Assembly (NCBI RefSeq): GCF_003261635.1
Contig: NZ_QFXK01000031.1
Coordinates: 248,001 to 312,000, forward strand
Reading direction: 5' to 3'
Origin: Kribbella monticola
GTDB lineage: Bacteria > Actinomycetota > Actinomycetes > Propionibacteriales > Kribbellaceae
Length of the DNA stretch: 64,000 nt
How positions within the stretch are numbered: the stretch's first letter is position 1; each line of letters opens with the position of its first letter. The notes beneath the pieces were generated by a model, which searched no databases, had not been told where the DNA came from, and was given only the letters and a program-made list of their open reading frames with translations. Below, in pieces: positions 1-8,229 of this stretch. Both the position numbers and the translations under genes were made by a program.

Positions 1-2
1 CC

Positions 3-1706
3 GGACTCAGCACGAGCGTCGCGACCAACGTGAGCAGCAAATCGCTCATCACCGGTGAGGCTGCCGAGGCGGCCGGCGTCACGCCGTACGACGCTTCGCA
101 GTGCCTGCCGAACACGCTGGACCCAGCGAAGGCAGCTGGGCACATCGTGGTGTGTGACCGTGGCGTCGGAGCGCGGGTAGCGAAGTCGGCCGAGGTGAAG
201 CGCGCAGGTGGCGTTGCCATGGTGCTGCTGAACCTCACCGACCAGGACATGGTCGCCGACTCGCACTCGGTACCGACCGTGCACCTGAACACCCCGGGCT
301 CGCTGTCCGTCAAGGCGTACGCCGGAACGCCGGGCGCCACCGCACAGCTCGCCCCTGGCAACCTGACGAGCCAGACCACGCCGTACCCGCAGATGGCGGA
401 CTTCTCCTCACGCGGCCCGTCTCTGTCCAGCCACGGCGACCTGCTCAAGCCCGACCTTGCTGCACCGGGTGTCAACGTGCTCGCGGCGGTTGCACCGCCC
501 ACTAACGACGGGCACAGCTTCGCCTTCCTCTCCGGCACCTCCATGGCTGCGCCGCACATCGCCGGACTCGCTGCGCTCTACCTGGCGAAGCACCCGGACT
601 GGACTCCGATGATGGTCAAGTCGGCGCTGATGACCACCACCAGCGACGTCAAGACCGCCAGTGGCGCAGTGGACAACGACCCGTTCGCTCGGGGCGCCGG
701 CGAGGTCCAGCCGTCGCGCATGCTGGATCCGGGGCTGGTCTACGACTCCGGTGACATCGACTGGCTCGGCTACCTCGAAGGCAGCGGAGTCAACACGGGC
801 ACCGGCGTACCGGCCATCGACCCGAGCAACTACAACGCTCCCTCCATCGCTGTCGGCCAGTTGGTCGGCACCCAGACCATCACTCGGCGGGTGACCGCAG
901 TAACCGGTGGCCTGTACCGCGCGACCGTCTCGGTGCCGGGCATGAAGGCAGTCGTCACCCCGTCGATCCTGAACCTGCAGGCGGGCCAAACGCGCAGCTT
1001 CACGGTCAAGCTGACCCAGGACACTGCAGCGTCCAACGAGACCACCAGCGGCTGGCTGACCTGGCAGGGCGCCGGTACGTCGGTGCGCAGCCCGATCGTC
1101 GTCGTCCCGACCTCTGTCCTGGCACCCACTGCGGTGAGTGGCGCGGGCGCCTCCGGCCAGGTGTCGTTCGACGTGACCGCAGGCAAGGCGGGCATGCCGA
1201 TCAGGTCGTACGGCGTGGTCTCGGCGCCTCTCGTCCCAGGAGCGGTACCGGCCGGCGCAGCGGACGCTGACCTGCCGAACTACCCGGTCACGGTGACTGC
1301 CGACACCAAGGCCGTGCAGTGGAACATCAAGACGGTCGACCCGGCCGGAAGCATCTGGATGGTGCTCTACAAGGTGGTCAACGGTCAGATGCAACTGCTC
1401 TCCTTCGAAGGTGACGGGTCGAACCAGGCCTCTGCAACTGTGGCGGCGCCTGCTCCTGGCGTCTGGGGCGTGCTGGCGATCACCCTGTCGAACCCACCCG
1501 GCGCCGACACCACGCAGTACACGATGCAGACCAACGTCGTGACGGATAGCTCCGGCAACGCTCTGCAGGTCACACCGCCGGTCACCCCGGCAGCAGGCAA
1601 GCCGTTCCAGGTGACGGCGTCGTGGTCCGGCCTGCCGACCAACCAGCGTTCCACCGGCTTCATCGAGTTCCCCAACCGCGCTGGGACAGTGGTGACGATC
1701 AACTAG
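3..1706 (+). CDS. Subtilisin-like S8 serine protease, 3' part (5' end outside window)
   Basis: The reading frame is open from the first bases, so the N-terminus lies upstream. It encodes the second half of a secreted subtilase. A protease-associated-like segment (CDRGVGARV, then an AGGVAMVLLN strand) comes first, followed by DFSSRGPS and the catalytic-serine block GTSMAAPH, whose Ser codon is at 540-542. The catalytic Asp and His are not in the window. About 370 C-terminal residues are beta-rich, with fibronectin-III-like character (LNLQAGQTRSFTVKLTQ). PA-domain insertion inside the S8 domain is typical of secreted actinobacterial and plant-type subtilases. The family call is secure from the Ser motif; substrate unknown. 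Confidence 0.9.
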   Translation, partial: GLSTSVATNVSSKSLITGEAAEAAGVTPYDASQCLPNTLDPAKAAGHIVVCDRGVGARVAKSAEVKRAGGVAMVLLNLTDQDMVADSHSVPTVHLNTPGSLSVKAYAGTPGATAQLAPGNLTSQTTPYPQMADFSSRGPSLSSHGDLLKPDLAAPGVNVLAAVAPPTNDGHSFAFLSGTSMAAPHIAGLAALYLAKHPDWTPMMVKSALMTTTSDVKTASGAVDNDPFARGAGEVQPSRMLDPGLVYDSGDIDWLGYLEGSGVNTGTGVPAIDPSNYNAPSIAVGQLVGTQTITRRVTAVTGGLYRATVSVPGMKAVVTPSILNLQAGQTRSFTVKLTQDTAASNETTSGWLTWQGAGTSVRSPIVVVPTSVLAPTAVSGAGASGQVSFDVTAGKAGMPIRSYGVVSAPLVPGAVPAGAADADLPNYPVTVTADTKAVQWNIKTVDPAGSIWMVLYKVVNGQMQLLSFEGDGSNQASATVAAPAPGVWGVLAITLSNPPGADTTQYTMQTNVVTDSSGNALQVTPPVTPAAGKPFQVTASWSGLPTNQRSTGFIEFPNRAGTVVTIN

Positions 1707-1716
1707 CAGTACCGCA

Positions 1717-1744
1717 CCGGGGTCGCGTCGCAGCGCGACCCCGG
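1717..1744 (+). terminator. Stem-loop after the subtilase gene
   Basis: A perfect 11-bp inverted repeat (ccggggtcgcg / cgcgaccccgg) with a 6-nt loop starts 10 nt after the subtilase stop. There is no U-tract. It probably acts as a terminator or mRNA 3' end for the protease. Confidence 0.6.
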
Positions 1745-1767
1745 ACGGGTGCCTTCAGCGTGGTCGC

Positions 1768-1880
1768 GCCAGATCGGCCGGAGCACCAGATCGGCTGGGG
1801 CGCCAGATCGGCTGGGGGTGCCAGTTCGGCTGGGGGTGCCAGTTCGGCTGGGCGCCAGTTCGGCTGGGGCGCCTCGGGGT
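1768..1880. repeat. Short tandem repeat, about 17-bp unit
   Basis: Six to seven imperfect copies of a roughly 17-bp unit (core ccagwtcggctggggc) fill the gap between the convergent subtilase and LuxR genes, ending just short of the LuxR stop codon. The copies differ by point changes and 1-bp indels, as in a minisatellite. Confidence 0.8.
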
Positions 1881-1884
1881 TCTG

Positions 1885-2640
1885 CTAGATCCAGCGGCGG
1901 CGGGCGGCTTGGACGCCCGCCTGGAACCGGGTCTGCGCGCCGAGGGCCTCCATCAGCGCGCGGACCCGGCGCTGGGTCGTCCGGGGACTGATCCGCAGGT
2001 GCCGGCTGATCTTGTCGTCGGTCGCCCCACCGGCCAGCAGAAGCAGAATGTCCCGGTCGGGCGATCGCAGCGCGGGGAACTCGCCGCTGAACGGCAACCC
2101 CGGCATCGGTATCGCCAACGCCCACAGCATCTCGAACGTCGCGATCAGCCCGTCCAGCAGGCCCGACGAGCGGATCAGCAGATGCGATTCGGCCGGAGCC
2201 CGCTTGGTCAGCCCGATGAGTGCGGTGTCGTCGTCGCCGACGGCCATCTTCATCGGGACCTGCGCCAGCACCCGGCTGCGCTCCCCCGCCGATTGCAGCT
2301 CGGGCAGCACCCCCATGATGTCCTCGCTCTCGAACACCTCGGTCCCGTAGATCGCCCGGTAGCCGACTCCTTCGCTCAACCGCTTCAGCTCCAGCGCCTG
2401 CTGCGTGGACGGCGGTGTCGCATACGGCGGCCGATCCAGCACCCGTACTTCGCGCTTCGCGTTCTTCTGCAGCTGCTCGTAGGTCTGCAGCAGGGTCGGG
2501 CCGTCCTCGATCAACTCGACCTGGTTGCCCGTCAGCACGGGTTTGCCGCGTGAACCGCGCAACTCGTCGGCGACGCTGCGCAGCCTCGACAGTTGCGCGT
2601 CCAGCTCGTCCAGCGGATCGCTGGCAGGCGACTCTGCCAC
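1885..2640 (-). CDS. LuxR-type helix-turn-helix transcriptional regulator
   Basis: This 251-residue protein has a C-terminal LuxR/NarL HTH (FPALRSPDRDILLLLAGGAT, then DDKISRHLRISPRTTQRRVR). Its central part (VLDRPPYATPP, a VFESEDIM region, LIRSSGLLDGLIATFEMLW) resembles the effector domain of actinobacterial TrmB/LuxR-like regulators. No receiver domain is present. I chose GTG at 2640 because GAGGAA lies about 6 nt upstream; a GTG at 2661 would add seven residues. The target is not evident, since the neighbouring genes are unrelated. Confidence 0.82.
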   Translation of the reverse strand: MAESPASDPLDELDAQLSRLRSVADELRGSRGKPVLTGNQVELIEDGPTLLQTYEQLQKNAKREVRVLDRPPYATPPSTQQALELKRLSEGVGYRAIYGTEVFESEDIMGVLPELQSAGERSRVLAQVPMKMAVGDDDTALIGLTKRAPAESHLLIRSSGLLDGLIATFEMLWALAIPMPGLPFSGEFPALRSPDRDILLLLAGGATDDKISRHLRISPRTTQRRVRALMEALGAQTRFQAGVQAARRRWI

Positions 2641-2747
2641 CTGTTCCTCTTTGCCCCGCACCGCCCACCCAATCCATCAATGCTCGCATCTGCCCTCCAC
2701 ACACTAAACCGGATCAGCAACTCCTGACAGCGTTGTCTCGCGCCCGG

Positions 2748-3521
2748 TCAGGGATCGCAGCCGAGGCACGGCCAGCCGCGTCCGCACCGCGCACAGAGCC
2801 CGTCCACGCCGGGCGCCGGAAGCCACAACGCGCCGGCGCTCTCTGAAGCACCGCGCTGCCACCCTCCACCCTCCGGCGCCCTACCCAGCGAGCCTCCGCC
2901 CTGTGTCGCCGTGCCCAGCAAGCCTCCACCCGGCGGCGCCGTACCCCTCGAGCCTCCACCCGGCGGCGCCGTACCCCGCGAGCCTCCACCCGGCGGCGCT
3001 GTGCCCTGCGGTGCTGTGCCCTGCGACCCTCCACGCTCCGGCTCCGTGCCCTGCGGTGCTGTGCCCTGCGACCCTCCACGCTCCGGCTCTGTGCCCTGCG
3101 GTGCTGTGCCCTGCGGTGCTGTGCCCGGCGAGCCTCCGCCCTCTGTCGCCGTGCCCAGCGACCCTCCACCCTGCGGCGCCGTGCTCTGTGAGCCACTGTC
3201 TTGTGGTGCTGTGCGCTGTGAGTCTGCGTCTTGTGAAGCGGCGAGGGGTGGCGTGGGCTCCTGCTGGGTGAGCTGCTGGATGGTGGTGAGCCAGTGGATC
3301 TGGGTGCGGCCGTTGCGGCCGTGCACGGCCAGGACCCCCTCGATGCCGTCGTCCCACACCGACGTGGCCGGCCAGCGGCCACGCCAGCGCAGTGTCACTG
3401 CTCCGTCGGACCACTCGACTCCCTCTGCCAGCGTGCCCGTGCCACGCACGCCGGACACATCGGTGTGCCGGACGAGCTGGAAGAGCCGCGGCTTCTGCTG
3501 CGTGGTGTTCTGTCGCTTCAC
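2748..3521 (-). CDS. Small conserved actinobacterial protein with a long repeat insertion and Cys-rich tail
   Basis: About 257 residues from GTG 3521. The N-terminal 90 residues (LVRHTDVSGVRGTGTLAEG, a WSDGAVTLRWRGRWP stretch, VLAVHGRNGRTQIHWL) match a small actinobacterial family I recognise by pattern but cannot assign a function. Residues from about 105 to 220 are degenerate Gly/Ser/Thr/Pro repeats of the type GTAPQG and GTAPPGGGSR. The C-terminus, LCARCGRGWPCLGCDP, carries four cysteines and looks constrained. The gene is divergent from the XRE regulator at 3834. The family role is unknown, and the repeat block is probably a disordered linker. Confidence 0.65.
   Translation of the reverse strand: MKRQNTTQQKPRLFQLVRHTDVSGVRGTGTLAEGVEWSDGAVTLRWRGRWPATSVWDDGIEGVLAVHGRNGRTQIHWLTTIQQLTQQEPTPPLAASQDADSQRTAPQDSGSQSTAPQGGGSLGTATEGGGSPGTAPQGTAPQGTEPERGGSQGTAPQGTEPERGGSQGTAPQGTAPPGGGSRGTAPPGGGSRGTAPPGGGLLGTATQGGGSLGRAPEGGGWQRGASESAGALWLPAPGVDGLCARCGRGWPCLGCDP
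2860..3190 (-). repeat. In-frame tandem repeat inside a coding sequence
   Basis: GC-rich units of 18, 30 and 33 bp (for example gagcctccacccggcggcgc and tgccctgcggtgctg) are repeated in frame within the 2748-3521 gene. They give the peptide units GTAPQG and GTAPPGGGSR. All unit lengths are multiples of three, so changes in copy number keep the frame. Confidence 0.75.
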
Positions 3522-3833
3522 TCTTGAAGCCTCACCGACGCGAACCGCGCCCACCAGGTGTGATCTGTGGGCTGTCCAAGCAGCCCACAGTCCACTGCCG
3601 GACACCGCCGCGCGGCTCGGCCTCACCCCGGACACCCGGCCGACCACGGGAGCCACGCCCACGTAGTACCGGCCGGAACCCCTGTAACCCAAGGGGCCTG
3701 GCGCTGTGCACTGTTTTGTCGGTAGGCCCTTGTAGCGTTCCCGGTGCGCACCGCAACCACCAGGCGCGACCAGTGAGCCGGCCTCCGTAGTCGAAGGGGG
3801 AGCCGGCCCACAGCTCGAACGGGGGAGGATCCT
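3522..3833. promoter_or_regulatory. Divergent intergenic region between the repeat protein and XRE genes
   Basis: This 312-bp gap must hold the promoters of both divergent genes. A good ribosome binding site (ggggaggat) ends just before the XRE start. I see no convincing -35/-10 pair and no clear operator. Confidence 0.4.
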
Positions 3834-5141
3834 GTGGCTGAGGCAGCGTTCGGCGTGCAGTTGAGGCAGTCCCGGCAAGCGGCCGCTCTGAGTCTGCGGC
3901 AGCTCGCGACCCGGGTGGGATATGACCACAGCTACCTGTCCCAGGTGGAGCGTGGGCAGCGGCCGGGCTCGGCTCACCTCGCCCAACTGTGCGACCGCGA
4001 GCTGAACACGGGCACTACTCTCACAACCGCCTACCAGCAGGCGAGGCGGGCGCAGCCGATTGCCCAGCCGCTAGCGACCGCCTCTTCACTTCAGCCGCAC
4101 CGGCATCCACTCGAGCAGGCGATGGGCGTGGATGTGTTGGAGGCAGTCAGGCACGGACTGGTCGACTCCTACGGTCAGCCACGACCGGACGACGAGTGGA
4201 GCGCCGTCGCGGCAGACCTCGCCGTCGCCTTCATGACAACCCCGCCCGGCGAGCTGCTCCCCGAGCTGACCGCTCAACTGCAGTTCCTGCCGGCTGAGAT
4301 ATCGGCCGGCAGGTCGGCGACGCACGCAGTACTGGTAGCCGAGCTCAGCATCCTCGTGGCACTCACCTTGACGGCACTCGGACAGAGTCGAGCTGCTGGG
4401 AGGTGGTGGTGGACCAGCCGCGCGTCTGCTGACAGTTCCGGCGAGCGGTTGGCCATGAGCCTGGTGCGGGGCTGGGAGGCCGCCAGCGGGTTGACCGGGA
4501 GCAGGCCGCTCGGTGAGCTGTCGGCGCTGGCCGACGAGGCGGTCGCTCTCGGAGCCACTGTCGACGACGCCGCTGAGCTGAGCGAGCGGGTTGCCGGTGG
4601 CAGGACAGGCTGTCTGGCTCGAGCCCACTCTGCCCGGGCATTGGTTCTGGCTCAGCAGGGGTTGGCAGCAGCTGCCTGGAAGGCTGTGGAGGACGTGCTC
4701 ACCGTGACTGACGAGTCTGCGGATCAGACCAGCGGACTATTCGACTGGCCGGCGTACAAGGTGCACGGTGTCGAGGGCCGGGTCTGTGCCGAGCTGGGAT
4801 ACCCGGCCGCCGGCTACGTGGTCCTGGAGCGAGCACTGGAGCTTTGCCCTCCAGGACGCCTCGTGGAGCGGGCGGAGCTCGAGCTGTGTCTGGCGCGGTG
4901 CCTGATGGTCGACGGGGAGGTTGCCGCAGGGCTGGCCCTGGCGATGCGCGTGCTGGTGGAGCTGCCCGACCAGTGGCACACGCACTACTTGTACGACGAG
5001 GCCGGCCGCGTGCTGTCCGCAGTACCGGGCAAGGAGCTCGGGCGAGCTGCCGTGCGTGACTACCGCGAATTACTAGGTCGCAGGCCGTATCTCAACCGCA
5101 CTGTGGGCAGCGGGTCGAGCTCTCCCTGGTCACAGGGGTAG
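3834..5141 (+). CDS. XRE-family HTH regulator with TPR-like C-terminal domain
   Basis: 435 residues from GTG 3834, preceded by ggggaggat. Residues 5-60 form an XRE HTH (VQLRQSRQAAALSLRQLATR, then VGYDHSYLSQVERGQRPGSA). The rest is alpha-helical and resembles the TPR-like sensor half of Streptomyces-type XRE regulators, with Ala/Leu-rich helices such as LVLAQQGLAAAAWKAVEDVL. It ends 1 nt before the ilvE start, so the two are probably co-transcribed, although a link between this regulator and branched-chain amino acid metabolism is only inferred from position. Confidence 0.85.
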   Translation: MAEAAFGVQLRQSRQAAALSLRQLATRVGYDHSYLSQVERGQRPGSAHLAQLCDRELNTGTTLTTAYQQARRAQPIAQPLATASSLQPHRHPLEQAMGVDVLEAVRHGLVDSYGQPRPDDEWSAVAADLAVAFMTTPPGELLPELTAQLQFLPAEISAGRSATHAVLVAELSILVALTLTALGQSRAAGRWWWTSRASADSSGERLAMSLVRGWEAASGLTGSRPLGELSALADEAVALGATVDDAAELSERVAGGRTGCLARAHSARALVLAQQGLAAAAWKAVEDVLTVTDESADQTSGLFDWPAYKVHGVEGRVCAELGYPAAGYVVLERALELCPPGRLVERAELELCLARCLMVDGEVAAGLALAMRVLVELPDQWHTHYLYDEAGRVLSAVPGKELGRAAVRDYRELLGRRPYLNRTVGSGSSSPWSQG

Positions 5142-5142
5142 C

Positions 5143-6288
5143 GTGCCGAGAGTGACGAGTCAGAACGGGACAGCAGCAGTGGCAGACGCTTGGAACTTCG
5201 AGGTGGAGCTGGCAAGCGCGCCGGCGACGACAGAGGCGCGGACGGCGGTACTGGCCAAGCCCGGCTTCGGGCAGTCGTTCACCGACCACATGGTGCTGGC
5301 GTCCTGGACTGCCGACCGCGGCTGGCATGACCAGAAGGTGACGGCGTACGCGCCGCTGAAGGTGAGCCCGGCTGCCGCAGTGCTGCACTACGCGCAGGAG
5401 ATCTTCGAGGGTCTCAAGGCGTACAGGCACGAGGACGGTTCGGTGTGGGCGTTCCGCCCGGACATGAACGCGGCAAGGTTCAGCCGGAGCGCGCAGCGGC
5501 TTGCTCTGCCGCAGGTCCCGCAGGAGGACTTCATTGCAGCGCTGCGTGCGCTGGTGACCGTGGACGAGGCGTGGGTGCCTCCGGCGGGCAGCGGTGAGAC
5601 CAGCCTTTATCTGCGGCCGTACATGATCGCTACCGAAGCAGCGCTGAGCGTCCGGCCTGCTCGTGAGGTGCTGTTCGGCGTCATCGCCTCACCGGCTGGA
5701 CCGTACTTCGACACCGGTCCCAAGCCGGTCGCCATCTGGCTGTCGGACACCTCGATCCGCGCGACCCCGGGCGGCACCGGAGCAGCCAAGTGCGGCGGCA
5801 ACTACGCCGCGAGCCTGGCCGCACTGGCCGAAGCGACCGAGCACGGCTGCAACCAGGTGATCTACCTCGACGCGGTCGAGCGCCGCTGGATCGAGGAGAG
5901 CGGCAGCATGAACGTCTTCTTCGTGTACGCCGACGGCCGGATCGCGACGCCGGAGCTGTCCGGCTCGATCCTGGAAGGCGTCACCCGCGACTCGGTCCTC
6001 GACATCGCCGCGGACCTCGGCCACAAGGTCGAGGAGCGCCGCATCTCGGCCGACGAGTGGCGCGACGGGATCCGCAGCGGCGAGATCACCGAGACCTTCG
6101 CCTCCGGCACGGCGGCCGTCATCACGCCCATAGGCCGGGTCGCGTGGAACGGCGGCGACCTCACCATCGGGGACCACACCCTCAACGACGGCGTTGGCCC
6201 AGTCACCACTGCGATCCGCTCTGCCCTCCTGGACCTCCAATACGGCCGCACCCCCGACTCCCGCAACTGGCTGACTCGTCTCACCTGA
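5143..6288 (+). CDS. ilvE: Branched-chain amino acid aminotransferase
   Basis: A PLP-dependent fold-IV aminotransferase of 381 residues, full length for bacterial group II IlvE. It makes Val, Leu and Ile from their 2-keto acids with glutamate as amino donor. Visible family motifs are FGQSFTDHMVLASW, LHYAQEIFEGLKAYR, GTGAAKCGGNYAASL (containing the PLP lysine), WIEESGSMNVFFV and the C-terminal EITETFASGTAAVITPIG. The start is GTG 5143, 1 nt after the XRE stop. A second in-frame GTG at 5152 is an alternative start. Confidence 0.95.
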   Translation: MPRVTSQNGTAAVADAWNFEVELASAPATTEARTAVLAKPGFGQSFTDHMVLASWTADRGWHDQKVTAYAPLKVSPAAAVLHYAQEIFEGLKAYRHEDGSVWAFRPDMNAARFSRSAQRLALPQVPQEDFIAALRALVTVDEAWVPPAGSGETSLYLRPYMIATEAALSVRPAREVLFGVIASPAGPYFDTGPKPVAIWLSDTSIRATPGGTGAAKCGGNYAASLAALAEATEHGCNQVIYLDAVERRWIEESGSMNVFFVYADGRIATPELSGSILEGVTRDSVLDIAADLGHKVEERRISADEWRDGIRSGEITETFASGTAAVITPIGRVAWNGGDLTIGDHTLNDGVGPVTTAIRSALLDLQYGRTPDSRNWLTRLT

Positions 6289-6311
6289 CCCGGCCAGCCG
6301 CGCCGGAGGCC

Positions 6312-6422
6312 GGACCGCCAGCACATCAGTACTGCGTCCAGCTGGCGATCCGGTTGGCCGACGCACGCTCAGCAGCGGCCAACTGTCGCCACCTCGACGC
6401 CGTACTGATGTGCTGGCGGTCC
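6312..6422. repeat. Long imperfect palindrome (27-bp arms, 1 mismatch) downstream of ilvE
   Basis: Arms 6312-6338 and 6396-6422 are reverse complements over 27 bp with one mismatch. The inner flanks (ctggcgat...ttggccg against cggccaactgtcgccac) also pair, leaving a loop of about 14 nt. An RNA copy would fold into a stem of about 45 bp. It lies 24 nt after the ilvE stop and could serve as a terminator or 3' stabiliser, or it may be an inverted duplication of a repeat unit. Confidence 0.8.
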
Positions 6423-6453
6423 GCAGACTTGACCGGCGGCGCGGCGTACCGCC

Positions 6454-6600
6454 GGCACACACCCAGTGGGCGATCCGCCAGCACACACCCAGTGGGGCGA
6501 TCGGGCGGCACACACCCAGTGGGGCGATCCGCCAGCACACACCCAGTGGGGCGATCCGGCGGCACACACTTAGTGGGCGATCCGGCGGCACACAGCCGGG
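6454..6600. repeat. Tandem repeat, 27-28-bp unit
   Basis: Five to six copies of a unit (core cacacacccagtggggcgat followed by ccgccag or ccggcgg) lie between ilvE and the LigD polymerase gene. Copies alternate between two variants (gccagc and ggcggc), which suggests a higher-order dimer. The spurious open frames across it are artefacts of the repeat. Together with the palindrome it fills most of the 385-bp gap. Confidence 0.85.
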
Positions 6601-6673
6601 GCTGAGTGTGGGCGGCCGACGCGCTGGGGGTTGGTGAGTGCCGGATGTCGGTGGCGGCGCATAGATTGGCGGC

Positions 6674-7687
6674 ATGGCAGAGTCCAAGGCGACCAAGGCA
6701 ACGAAGACGGCCAAGGCGGCCAAGGCCAAAGCGAAGACGCCGGCTATCGAGCTCGAGGTCGGCGATCGCACCGTGCGGATCTCGAACCCGGACCGGGTCT
6801 ACTTCCCGGCGCGCGGTGAGACCAAGCTCGATCTGGTCAACTACTACCTCTCGGTCGGCGACGGGATCGTGCGAGCGCTGCGCGAGCGGCCTTGCATGCT
6901 GCACCGGTTCCCCGAGGGAGTCGCCGGCGAGAAGGTGCATCAGAAGCGCCTGCCACACGGCGCACCCCCGTGGATGGAAACCGTCCGGGTCCACTTCCCG
7001 CGGTACAACCGCACCGCCGACGAGCTGTGCGTGACCGAGATCGCGCATGTGGCATGGGCCGTGCAGATGTCGACGGTCGAGTTCCACCCGTGGAACTCCC
7101 GTCGCGCCGACACCGAGAAGCCCGACGAGTGGCGGATCGACCTGGACCCCATGCCGGACTGCCCGTTCGACCGCGTACGCCGGGTGGCGCACGTCGCGCG
7201 CGAGGTGCTCGCCGACCTCGGCGCGACCGGCTACCCGAAGACCTCAGGCGGCTCGGGCATCCACATCTACGTGCGCGTCGAACCGGAGTACGGATTCTCG
7301 GACGTACGCCGCGCGGCGCTCGCCTTCGCGCGCGAGGTGGAGCGGCGCGCGCCCGATGACGTGACGACGACCTGGTGGCGCAAGGATCGCGACCCGTCGA
7401 AGGTGTTCGTCGATTTCAATCAGAACGCAAGAGATCACACGATCGCCAGCGCGTACTCCGTCCGTGGCAACCCCGAAGGCACCGTCTCCACACCGATCCA
7501 CTGGGACGAGATCGACACCGTCGACCCGAAGGCGTTCACCATCGCCACCGTCCCGGCCCGCTTCGCCGAACTCGGCGACCTGCACGCGACAATCGACGAC
7601 TCCGCCTACTCCCTCGACACCCTGATCGAATGGGCCGAACGCGACGAACGCGAAGGCGCCGAAGTCCCCCCACCCCCGGAGGACTAA
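6674..7687 (+). CDS. Stand-alone LigD polymerase/primase domain (NHEJ)
   Basis: 337 residues covering only the AEP-type polymerase domain of LigD, without the phosphoesterase or ligase domains. In non-homologous end joining such PolDom proteins fill in broken DNA ends with ribo- or deoxynucleotides. Visible motifs are VEFHPW, the metal-binding DLDP (RIDLDPMPDCPF), SGGSGIHIYV and KVFVDFNQNARDHTIA with SAYSVRGNPEGTVSTP. A Lys/Ala-rich leader (TKATKTAKAAKAKAKT) precedes the domain and may contact DNA. No Ku or ligase gene lies nearby, so its partners must be elsewhere. Confidence 0.93.
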   Translation: MAESKATKATKTAKAAKAKAKTPAIELEVGDRTVRISNPDRVYFPARGETKLDLVNYYLSVGDGIVRALRERPCMLHRFPEGVAGEKVHQKRLPHGAPPWMETVRVHFPRYNRTADELCVTEIAHVAWAVQMSTVEFHPWNSRRADTEKPDEWRIDLDPMPDCPFDRVRRVAHVAREVLADLGATGYPKTSGGSGIHIYVRVEPEYGFSDVRRAALAFAREVERRAPDDVTTTWWRKDRDPSKVFVDFNQNARDHTIASAYSVRGNPEGTVSTPIHWDEIDTVDPKAFTIATVPARFAELGDLHATIDDSAYSLDTLIEWAERDEREGAEVPPPPED

Positions 7688-7689
7688 CC

Positions 7690-8226
7690 CTCCGCCGTAC
7701 GCCGCTCGCTGGCTGACCAGGTTGCTCACGCGCGGCCGATCCCGGCTGATCGGGTTGCTCGGCCGTCGTCGCTCGCAGGGTGACCGGGTTGCTCAGGCGC
7801 CGCTCGCAGGGTGACCGGGTTGCTCAAGCGCCGCCGCTCGCCCCGGATGGTCAGGCGCCGATCGCCGACTGACCAGGTTGCTCAAGCGCCGCCGCTCGCC
7901 GACCGACCGGGTTCCTCAGACGCCGCCGCTTGCCGGCTCAGCGGATTGGTCAGTCGGCGCCGCTCACCGGCAACCGCGTTGCTCAAGCGCCGCCGCTCAC
8001 CCCGGATGGTCAGGCGCCGATGGCCGGCTGATCGGGGGTCAGGCGCCGCCGCTCGCGGGCTCACCGGATTGGTCAGTCGGCGCCGCTCGCCGACGACCGC
8101 GTTGCTCAAGCGCCGCCGCTCGCCCCGGATGGTCAGGCGCCGATCGCCGGCTGATCGGGGGGCAGGCGCCCCCGCTCGCCGACTGACCAGGTTGCTCAAG
8201 CGCCGCCGCTCGCCGACCAACTGGGT
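7690..8226. repeat. Large composite tandem repeat (34-bp core, 123-bp higher-order unit)
   Basis: The 540-bp gap between the convergent LigD-polymerase and TetR genes consists almost wholly of degenerate copies of a roughly 34-bp unit (core gaccaggttgctcaagcgcc followed by gccgctcgcc). A 123-bp block containing ggattggtcagtcggcgccg starts at about 7943 and recurs at about 8066, which shows a higher-order duplication. There is no fixed repeat/unique-spacer alternation and no cas gene, so it is not a CRISPR. No gene is supported here. Confidence 0.85.
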
Positions 8227-8229
8227 TGG

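Noticed and set aside
408..1394. Long minus-strand frame under the subtilase gene
   Set aside because: It is an antisense shadow of a high-GC gene with Arg/Asp-rich translation and no recognisable domain.
7690..8226. Possible CRISPR array
   Set aside because: Units are degenerate and contiguous, with no unique spacers of constant length, and there are no cas genes.
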